Positions 1-8,715 of a stretch of DNA of 64,000 bases are shown piece by piece. How positions within the stretch are numbered: position 1 is the first letter of the stretch; each line of letters opens with the position of its first letter. Both the position numbers and the translations under genes were made by a program. The notes beneath the pieces are model-generated. The model worked only from the letters and a program-made list of their open reading frames with translations. It made no database searches and was not told the origin of the DNA. This DNA comes from Artocarpus heterophyllus. Lineage: Eukaryota; Streptophyta; Magnoliopsida; Rosales; Moraceae. Location of the stretch: NCBI GenBank assembly GCA_025403435.1, contig CM046347.1:25246597-25310596 (forward strand), read 5' to 3'.

Positions 1-925
1 TCTTAAGGTGATGGTCTAAAACAAATGATCCGTAATCGAGGGAATAAAGTTAGGCGCTTTATTCATGTAAAGATTATTATGTTGCCTATATCCCTTTAGG
101 GAGATGGTTTGTCTTGGCCATCGGAGTTGGACTTCATGAATAGAAACATTGGCACGTTGTCATAGGTGACGATGTGTTGGATCGGGACATAAAGTGAATT
201 GATTTGGATTAATAATTATGTCTTGGCAAATCGATTCACTTTAGACAGTCATTTGTATTGTATCTTAATCCTGAGATGAATAGTGGGCCCGTTGTCTCGA
301 CTTGTGTCTTTTGATGTACCAATGGGTGACTCCCACATCTCTATAGTGGTATGCATGCCGGTATGTTGGAGGCATGACTCTTGATAGTGTAGACTTGTTA
401 TTCATAGATATGGAATCCATAGCTCCTCTTTAGGAGTAATGATATCCTCTTATATGCGTTGTCCTGTAATTGGAAAACTGGAGCGCTCAACCTTTTGGAT
501 ACATAGGTGTAACCGAATGGTATACTATCTTTGGCTGGTAAGTTTTCTAATGGTGAGACAATGGAATGTAAGATAAAAATAATCGGGAAGGTAAGACAGA
601 ACTTGTCCTTAAGCCAATTATGGATGATCATATGGGGATACGATACACTATGATATGTCATGGAGACTTAGCTACACGAGCTTCGTAATTCTATAAAGTT
701 CGAGAGTGCAGCTCCAAGCTTTTAGTGGAGTAGCGTTGGAGTTGATAATTGTGAAATGTATATCTGGGATATTAGGTTTCATAATTATCATGAGCTTGAA
801 CTTTACAGGTCCATTTTGGTCCCCTTTGCTAGCTCACAAAATCCTGTAACGACACGGCGTGCTTTTCCAATAATTGGTGACTTATGTCGGATTTATCAGA
901 TTGGTTTAAAATTTGTAAGAATGAA

Positions 926-1083
926 ATAATTCATGTCTGATTATTGGTTGAATTAATTTTGTAAGAAATTAGTTCAAGATAAACTTGTTGAATTATTGTG
1001 ATCAGATAATTCTTGTCTGTTTATCGGTTGATTTAATTTTAGAAAAATTAGATCAAGATAAACTTGTAGAATTATTGTGAATT
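926..1083 (+). repeat. Two tandem ~80-bp repeats in LTR U3
   Basis: The block beginning ATAATTCATG at 926 recurs at 1006 as ATAATTCTTG, and the two run in parallel (GTCTG.TTAT.GGTTGA, then TCAAGATAAACTTGT) for about 78 bp. The same pair is present in the other LTR copies, for example around 25090-25245 and 63080-63240, so the duplication predates the spread of this family. Confidence 0.8.
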
Positions 1084-1228
1084 GATTTATCTTCTTAGAG
1101 ATTATCTTGATAAAGTTTGTTTTGATCAGATAACTTCTCTATTGGGTTATTTGAATCAAAACTGAGACTTTATCCTTTAGAATCTCGGGTGGAAAATAAA
1201 AGATTCGCGGAGATTTTTTCTCGGGAGT

Positions 1229-1304
1229 TCGGCCTGCCGGATGACGTGTTCGGCCTGCCGAACTGGCCTAATCGGCCTGTCGATTAGAATGTTCGGCCTG
1301 CTGA
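1229..1304 (+). promoter_or_regulatory. Phased palindromic 12-mer array in LTR promoter
   Basis: Four copies of a near-palindrome, consensus TCGGCCTGCCGA, start at 1229, 1250, 1272 and 1293, a spacing of 21, 22 and 21 bp (two helical turns). The bases between them differ. The array lies about 120 bp upstream of the TATA box, where copia U3 enhancers are expected. Binding-site function is inferred. Confidence 0.65.
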
Positions 1305-1423
1305 TAAGCGGGAGAAAAGATTACGCATTTTCACGCAGATCTTATCAGATACTGATCCGAATTTGATTCTGTTTCGAGTTTTTGAGACCTAATCTGATAT
1401 AGACTGACCCTAGGAGCAATAGG

Positions 1424-1434
1424 TATAAAAAGGG
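1424..1434 (+). promoter_or_regulatory. TATA box of copia LTR
   Basis: TATAAAAAGGG sits about 400 bp before the LTR end, and a similar box occurs at the same place in every other LTR copy of the family (63584, 25562 on the + strand; near 6765, 15630, 27600 and 34765 on the minus strand). It would define the start of the R region. Confidence 0.75.
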
Positions 1435-1827
1435 AGTGAGTCTCATGATTTACTCATATCGATTTGAGAGATTAAGAGTGATACTCTTCTAGTGAGCATC
1501 TAAAAACTCCCTGAGAGCTTTTGTTCACAAATCACGAGCACTAGCTTTGGGTTCTCTCTGTTGGTTGGAAGGAGAGTCACTGGTTAAAGAGCTGTACGTG
1601 TGAGCCCACACTCACTCCAGTTGTGGATAGAGAATAGCAATGAAGACTAGTTGGTTGAGGCTCTTCTGGAACGTTACTTCTCTACACAGGTTGTGGAGGT
1701 TCTTTGGCACACTGAGGTTAGTAAGATCTGTTTAATTTATACATATAACATGTCAAACTTGTGTTTTGGAAATTACTCTGACGAAAAATTTTTAAAAAAA
1801 ATTATGCTGCGCACTTTGTTTCCAACA

Positions 1828-2581
1828 GAAAACACATGGCTCATCCACATTTTGTGAGAACCCATAAGTCTTGATCACTTAATCAAATCTTATGTTCCAA
1901 GAACAAGAAGCCTACTTAAGTCCATAAATTGACTTTAGCAACTTACAAACCTTACCCTCCTGGCCCTTAGCCTTGAACCTATCTAGTTGTTCCATATAGA
2001 TGAATTCATTAAGAAGGCCATTTAGAAAAGCTGTCTTGACATCCATCTGCCAAATCTCATAATTGAGAGTAGCAGCTATGGACAAGAGAATCTGGATGGA
2101 CTTAAGCATGGCTACAGGCAAAAAGATTTCCTCATAATCGATTCCTTCCTTTGCGTGTATCCTTTAGCTACCAGTCTAGCCTTAAAGGTTTCGACCTTTC
2201 CATCCCCTCCATTCTTCCTCTTGTAGATCCATTTACACCCTATGGGTTTTACCCTTTTAGGAAGATCCACAAGCTTCCAGACACGATTAGTCTCCATAGA
2301 CTTCATCTTTGTGTTCATGGCCTCTGTCTAGAGTTTCGAATCAACATCCTCTATAGCCTCTGTGCAAGTGCAAGGATCCCTATCATGTTCATGTGGTTCA
2401 ACCAAGAAGGCCTCATCATGGAACATATACCTCTTAGGTTGAAGCCCGATCCTCCCACTACGCCAAAGCCAAGCCCTTTAAGTTGTTGTTTAGGTTCGTT
2501 TAGTTTTTCTACATCGATTGGAGTGGTTTCTACCGAAACTCCCAGAGTGATTGAATCACTCCTCAACTCCTTAAGTACCAC
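1828..2581 (-). pseudogene. Element A reverse transcriptase, N-terminal part
   Basis: The minus-strand frames at 2112-2318 and 1912-2121 encode the start of a copia reverse transcriptase: WKLVDLPKRVKPIGCKW, then KARLVAKGYTQ, then WQMDVKTAFLNG and KLLKSIYGLK. The catalytic YxDD box, which lies at about 18260 in sister copy C, is absent because the LTR ending at 1827 interrupts the gene just before it (the bases after the LTR match the copia stretch for the DEPC motif). 2351-2581 is the linker between integrase and RT. It cannot encode an active enzyme. Confidence 0.88.
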
Positions 2582-2587
2582 TTTGCT

Positions 2588-3899
2588 TCAAGGCTTAAAG
2601 TCATCAATGTAACTCTCCTCAAGCAAAGTTGCATTGGTTGAAACCACGACTTTATTTTCCTTTAGGTTATCGAAGTAATCCCCTTTAGTCCCTTTTGGAT
2701 ATCCTACAAACATGCAAACTTTTGAACGTGCTTCCAACTTATTCACATCATTAAACAGGACATGAGCCAAACATCCCCATATATGAAGATGGTTTACGAA
2801 TGTCTTTTTGCCCGTCCACAACTTGTGAGGAGTTTGAGAGACCGATTTTGAAGGCACGTTGTTCAAAAGATAAAATGCTATTTATAGTGCATATCCCCAA
2901 AAGGATAAAGGTAATGATGAATAACTCATCATGAACCTGACCATGTCTAATAAAGTCCTATTTTTTCTCTCCACTATGCCATTCTGTTGCAGAGTGCCCG
3001 GCACAGTCAAATGGGATAAAATCTCATTCTCTAATAAGTGTCCTAAGAACTCATCAGAAAAGTATTCTCCACCTCGATCAAATCGAAGTGCTTTTATGGG
3101 TCTACCCAATTGTTTTTCAACTTCAGCTCGAAACTCCCTAAACTTGTCAAAAGTTTTGCTTTTGTGATGCATCGGTACACATATCCTTACCTTGAGTAAT
3201 CGTCAATAAAGGTGATGAAGTACTCATACCCTCCTCGTGCCTAGATGTTCATCGGTCCACAGACATCACTATGCATAAGTTCTAAAACTCCTTCGGCCCT
3301 ATTGCCCTTAGACCCGAATGGTCTTTTGGCCTCCAAACAAGATTCACAATGAGGTATAGATTCCACCTTTAAGTGACTTAAAAGTCCATCCCTTATCAAC
3401 CTTTGAATCCAATTTAGGTTTATATGACCAAGGCACAAATGCCAAAGATAAGTCTTTTAGAGTTATTATCATTCATCTCAACATTGACCAATAAGTCCAT
3501 CTTAGTATTGATAAAATATAGGTTATTTTGCATCCATCTAGAGTAGATAAAAGATTTCTTTTTTTCAAATCACAACTTTATTATTAAAAAAAAACCAAAT
3601 AGGAGTCTTTAAATAAATAAGCTACAGAAATTAAATTCCTCTTAAATTCAGGAACATAAAAATAATCTCACAAAATTAAATTCCTATAATTATCAAAATG
3701 TAGACGAATGTTTCCCACTGCTTCAGCTAAGACCAAGGATCCATCGCCCATCCGAAGCGTGAAGTTTTCATGAAGTGGACTTCGCGTTTCTTTAAACTCC
3801 TATAGAGAAACACAAACTTGATTAGTTGCACCGAAATCTACGACCCAAATGTCACTAGATTCCTCAACCAAACAAGTTTCTAAATATAGAAGATCACAC
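2588..3899 (-). pseudogene. Element A protease and integrase
   Basis: Protease: the aspartyl active site reads DFGATN, near 3830-3850, instead of the DSGATN of sister copies, so the catalytic Ser/Thr position is changed. Integrase: the zinc-binding part at 3241-3438 keeps GHINLN and CESC; the core at 2882-3172 keeps HHKSKTFDKF, ALRFDRGGEY and the catalytic-Glu stretch IVERKNR; the C-terminal region at 2588-2866 has the usual PHKLWTGKK and VFVGYPKGTKGDYF. Several frameshifts and stops separate these blocks. The + strand open frames over the same bases are antisense shadows. Confidence 0.86.
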
Positions 3900-4723
3900 A
3901 TACTTCCTCAGGAAAGGAACTCCTTGTAACTCTTCTTAATGTGCCCGACCTTCCCGTAGAAGAAGCACTTGAGCTTCTGTGGGTTCGACTTTTTCTTCTT
4001 CTTGCTTTTGTTGTTAGCAGGAATAGAAGACTTACCATTCTTAGCCTGTTGTTTCTTTCCATTCCTGGGGTTACGATTGGCACTAGAAGGAGCTACCAAA
4101 TTGGTCTAGCCACCAACAGGAGACTCCTTGATCAACAGTTTCAACTCATATAACTGTTTCATTAATTCTATTAAGGTCATATCCTACCTATTACTTAAAT
4201 TAAAAGTAGCTCTAAATGCGATAAACTCTTTAGGCAGAGTCTGAAAGACCATAGTCATCTGAGTTTCAACATCGATGTCGGCTCCATTGGTTTGTGCCTC
4301 AACGAGGTAACCCGTGACCAACATCATGTGCTCCTTTACAAACGTTACCAGTCTCTATTTACAATTAAGAGGTTTCTAAAGCATCCTTTGTCGCTTAGTT
4401 AAGGCCTGGCCTCCAAACATGTCTTCTAGATTATCCAAGATTTGCTTGGCAATCTCATAATCCTCATGTTGAGCTTGCAGCACATTGTTCATGCTGGCCA
4501 TAACATAGCAACGGGCTTGATCATTTGCATCTTTCCAACGATCATATGCTTGGATTTGATCTTTGGTGGAATTTCCCATAGGCTCGGGAGGACACGGGGT
4601 TGTTAGCATAAATTTCAATTTCTCAAAGGAGAAGACGATATTCAAGTTTCATTTCCAATCATTATAATTTTCTCCAGTTAATTGGTTTTTGTAAACTATT
4701 GATGGTAAAGCATTTTTAGACAT
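3900..4723 (-). pseudogene. Element A gag with nucleocapsid zinc knuckle
   Basis: The start codon is at 4723 (MSKNALPS...), followed by LTGENYNDWK and then an in-frame TGA at 4649-4651. The main open stretch, 4376-4645, reads FSFEKLKFMLTTPCPPEP, a conserved feature of this Gag, and continues to the FGGQALTKRQ region. Near 3970 the zinc knuckle, CFFCGKVGHIKKHC in copies C and E, has lost two cysteines (CFFYGKVGHIKKSY). Gag would form the cytoplasmic virus-like particle; this copy cannot. Confidence 0.85.
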
Positions 4724-6370
4724 TTTTAATCTACAATATAGAATCATATACCAAACATAAGCAAACATAGCATAATAATTTAGTAAGATAACACAATCAT
4801 GTTAAAACATACAAATGTGTTTATGTCTCAAAACCTTGAAAATATCACAACCTTACAACGATAATTTCCAACTCAAAATTCAACAAGCTCCTAGGGGAGT
4901 CATGCCAAATTCACTCAAGAACACGGATCCCCTTTTGATTAATATATGCCATCCATGACCCGCATGATCTAGCATATATTAATAAAACTTTTTTTGGCCA
5001 TTAATTTTATTAACAGAGCTCCTAAGGGAGGTTAACAATAAAATTAACATGAGTGTATAACCATCGTTTCAATATTTTATCCATGATTTATGATCACCAC
5101 CTAGGGGTGTACAATCGTAAATCATGCTAAAATACCTTATCCTCTTAAAGATCAAACCCGATACATGATGAAGTCTATTCTTAGGGGTCGAAACTACCAT
5201 GTGCTATCTATGGACCAACGATGGAGGCCTTAGGTTCTCTCTTCAAAAACCTTCTCCTACTCAATCTTTTGAAATCAAGGTTTTATTTTAAAAAACATGC
5301 ATGGACAATTTTTAATTGAGCGGTATTCCCTATTCTATATGGCATGTTATCAATATACATGGAAAATCATATTATAATGTAGATAAGCAAAGTAATCTAG
5401 CAAAGCTACAAGCAAAATAATAATAAATAATCGTAATATTATGATTCTACCCTATAGAATAGAAAATAAAGATTACAAGAGAATAATTGAAACATATTAT
5501 CGATTCTTCATCCTTGAATCCTCAAGCCGTATCCTTTCTTCATGTAATGCCCATATTCAAGTCTTCAATCTAGCATAGATCGAATACTTTATATTTCTAA
5601 TCATATCCAATTTTTAATGTTTCTCAAAATTATCCCAAAAAAAAATTAAAACTGCATAAAAAACTGCACCTTTTCCAGAAGAATTTTCAACTCTCAGCTG
5701 GGATGTCGATTTGTGTGATCAACCTGTCGATCATGACCTTTTAGCCTGTCAATCTTTTCAGGTTGGCCTGTCGATCATGACAATTCAGCCTGTCACCAAA
5801 GCCCCCAAATTTCTACACATTGATGACCTACCAAACTCGAGAGTCTGGCCTACCGATCTTGCAACCTTCGACATGCCGGCAGCGCAGAAATCATGCTTTT
5901 AAGAAAATACTATTTCTAATGCAATTTATCAATTTTAGTTTCAACAATTCAAAACATAAAATTAGAGACTCAAGAAATGCCTAGGAACACCATTATCCAT
6001 CCTCTAGATCCGTCTTCTCCGAATGATTATTTAATTATAAAATTCTTATAAATTTAAAATTAAATAATAATTCCTAGATAGAAATGATAGTCTACCATCT
6101 AATTACATGAAAAACCTAGATACACATTCTAACCTCTAAGGAACCATAACCGGTATAAATTAATTAATTAATAAAAAATTAAATAACAATTTAATCAATT
6201 ATAATTAATTAATAGACATTCACTATATAATCCATGACAATATATAAATATACAAAACCCTAGAGTGCCAACTCTTTAAAACAATTAAATTCAAGCATAA
6301 GAGAGATAAAGATCACATAATTTATTCATAGAGCATGATCACAAACTTGCAAATTTAGGTAAAAACCATG
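4724..6370 (-). other. Element A untranslated leader with hairpin array
   Basis: About 1.65 kb lies between the primer-binding site and gag, with no credible gene. It contains four CCTAGGGG-type motifs at 4890, 5021, 5100 and 5180, inside potential hairpins (arms ATTAATATATGC at 4938 and 4972; an 11-bp stem at 5001/5037; a 13-bp stem near 5082/5113), and a 22-bp-phased row of CCTGTCGA-like units at 5719-5796. The layout is shared with copies C and E. The + strand frame at 5711-5902 is only this repeat row. Confidence 0.75.
5719..5796 (+). repeat. 22-bp-phased palindrome array in leader A
   Basis: Decayed copies of TCGGCCTGCCGA begin at 5719, 5741, 5763 and 5785, exactly 22 bp apart (for example TTGGCCTGTCGA at 5763). 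It is the counterpart of the U3 array in the LTRs, but downstream of transcription start. Confidence 0.65.
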
Positions 6371-6382
6371 TCTCTGATACCA
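6371..6382 (-). other. Primer-binding site of element A (decayed)
   Basis: The minus strand reads TGGTATCAGAGA next to the LTR end; sister copies have TGGTATCAGAGCC, complementary to the 3' end of plant initiator methionine tRNA. One base is changed here. Confidence 0.8.
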
Positions 6383-6384
6383 AT

Positions 6385-8397
6385 TTTTGAAAAAATAGTA
6401 TTCAGCGAAATTTTAAAATTTTTATATCAGAGTTTTTTTGAAAATCAAAGTTTGACACATTATATGCATAAATTAACCAGATCTTACTAACCTTGTAAAT
6501 GCCGAAAGCTTCTGCAATCAATGAAGAGACGTAACGTTCTAGAAGGACCTCAATCAACTGGCCTTCTTTGCTATTCCCTATCCTCGATCGGAGTAAGTGT
6601 GGGCTCATGTTGTTCAGCTTTTCCACCAAGTAACTCTCCTTCCAACCAATTGAAAATACCCAAAGCTATAGTTCGTGATTTGTGAACAACAGCTTCCCAG
6701 GGAGTTACAAAGTCTCACTCTAGATTTCTCAACTAATCTAGATAATAATGTGACTCACTCCCCTTTTATAGAGGTTGGGCCTAGGAGTCAGTCTTTATCA
6801 GATAAGGCCTCAAAAAATCTAATCAGAATTAAATCAAAATCAATATCTAATACAATCTGCATATAAACGCGTGATTCTTTTACTGCCCAATCGACAAGCC
6901 GACCTGGCAGATCAGTTTGCTAAACCTCCTCAATCGACAGGCTGAACTTAAAGATCGGCCTACCGAACCTCCGATAAAAGATCCCTCCGAATCTTTCTTT
7001 CCCACCCAAGATTCTTGGGATAGGGCCTCATTTTTAATTCAAATATCCCAATAGAGAAGTTATCTAATTAAAACAGTCATATCTAGATAATCTCTAGGAA
7101 AATAAATATTTATGATAATTCAACAAGTTTATCTTGAATTAATTTATTCAAAATCAATCCAACCCATAAATATACATGAATTATCTGATCTCAATAATTT
7201 AACATGCTTATCCTAAATAAATTTTTATCACAAAATTAATTCAACCAATAAACAAACATGAATTATCTGATTTTACTAAATTTCAGCCAATTTGATAAAT
7301 CTGACATAAGTCACGAAATATTAGAAAAGTATGCCGTATCATTACAGGATTTTTATGAGCTAGCAAAGTAGACCAAATGGGCCTATATAGTTCAACCTCC
7401 TGATAATTACGAAACCCAATATCCTAGATATACATTTCATAATTATCAACTCCAACGCTACTCCACTAAAAGCTTAGAGCTGCACTCTCGAACTATATAG
7501 AATTACGAAGCCCGTATAGCTAAGTCTCCATAACATATCATAATGTATCATATCCCCATAGAATTATCCATAATTGGCTTAAGGACAAGTTTTGTCTTAC
7601 CTTCTTAATTATTTTTATCTTACGTTTCATTATCTCAGCATCAAAAACTTACAGTACAAAGGTTGTATACCATTTGGTTACACCTATGTATCCAAATGGT
7701 TGAGTACTCTAGTTTTTCAATTTAGGATAAAGTATGTAAGAGGATATTAACAACTTCTAAAGATGAGCTATGGATTCCATATCTGTGAATAATAAGTCTA
7801 CGCTATCAAGAGTCATGCCTCCAACATACCAGCATCGTACCACTATAAAATGTGGATGTCACCCTTCGGTACATCAAACGACATAAGTCAAGACAACGGG
7901 CCCACTATTCATCTCAAGATTAAGATACAATACAAATGATTGTCTAAAGTGAATCATTTTGCTGAGACAAAATTATGAATCCAAATCAATTCACTTTATG
8001 TCCCGATCCAACACATCGTCACCTGTGACAATGTGCCAATGTTTCTATTCATGAAGTCCGCTTTCGATGGCCAAGACAAACCATCTTCCATTAGGGATAT
8101 AGACAACATAATAATCTTTACATGAATAAAGTACCCAACTTTATTCCCTCGATTGTAGATCTTATGATTTAGTCCTTCACCTTAAGAATCATGTCTTCCG
8201 CATAATCTGTCCATCATATGCCTAATTCTTAAGGTTTAGACCGACAGTCTTAATCTTTTTTGCCTTAACATACATTCAACTAATATGAATAAAAGAGAAC
8301 AAGATTTGGTATATAAATAATAAATAAATTCTTTATTAATAAAAATGTCTCCAAAAACATATTACAATTTTACTCCTTAGGGCATACACGTCAAACA
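6385..8397 (-). repeat. 5' LTR of element A
   Basis: This is a reverse-oriented LTR of about 2.0 kb matching the family along its length, with decayed termini (the left end is TTTTTG instead of TGTTGG; the right end is TCAAACA instead of TCTAACA). It includes the phased 12-mer array (about 6889-6970), the TATA region (CCCCTTTTATAG near 6760) and the GGTTAGTAAG stretch near its transcribed end (6485-6495). Confidence 0.9.
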
Positions 8398-8715
8398 CTT
8401 TAAAGAAGCATACCTCTAAATGTGCTTCCAACTTATTCGTTTCCTTGTGTAGTACATGAGTAGGACTTCCACATATATAAATATGGCTTAAGGAAGTCTT
8501 CCTACTTGTCCATAACTCGTGGGGATTTTTAGGAACTGATTTTGAAGGCCCATTGTTCAAAAGATAACATTCGGTTTATTGGGTATGTCCTAAAAATAAT
8601 AGTGGCAACGTCAAATAACTAATCATGGACCTAACCATGTCCAATAAGGTCTTATTCCTTCTCTCAACCATGTCATTCTACTTAAGAGTATCAAGCACAA
8701 TCAAACTTATTGAAC
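8398..8715 (-). pseudogene. Copia integrase relic B
   Basis: The minus strand encodes the C-terminal integrase region of the same copia family: SKSVPKNPHELWTS, then a decayed HIYICGSPTHVL and KLEAHLEV, matching 31190-31307 of element E. It breaks into the LTR of element A on the left and loses similarity at about 8715 on the right. It is a short, dead fragment. Confidence 0.8.

Larger units (their letters stand above)
1..1827 (+). repeat. Copia LTR, 5' end cut by window edge
   Basis: This is the same LTR as the complete copy at 61950-63993; base 1 here matches base 62161 there, so about 211 bp are outside the window. It ends CCAACA at 1827. The following bases are not a primer-binding site but the reverse transcriptase of element A, so this is either a solo LTR or the 3' LTR of a + strand element lying to the left. 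It holds a duplicated 80-bp block (926-1083), a phased palindrome array (1229-1304) and a TATA box. Open frames in it on the minus strand (398-661) and near its end (1651-1857) recur in the other LTR copies and are not supported as genes. Confidence 0.93.
1828..8397 (-). mobile_element. Copia element A, degenerate and truncated
   Basis: Read on the minus strand: 5' LTR (8397-6385), primer-binding site, 1.65-kb leader, gag start at 4723, then gag, protease, integrase and the start of reverse transcriptase, ending where the + strand LTR has inserted at 1827. RNase H, the polypurine tract and the 3' LTR are not in the window. Stops and frameshifts are scattered through the coding part. On its right it abuts another copia integrase relic (8398-8715), so it is either inserted into that copy or joined to it by recombination. 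Confidence 0.88.

Noticed and set aside
1228..1310. CRISPR array as an explanation for the 21-22 bp repeats
   Set aside because: The genome is plant nuclear, the conserved units are only 12 bp and the intervals are about 10 bp; the repeats lie in LTR promoters.
2151..2612. 153-codon + strand frame
   Set aside because: It is exactly antisense to the reverse transcriptase and linker of element A.
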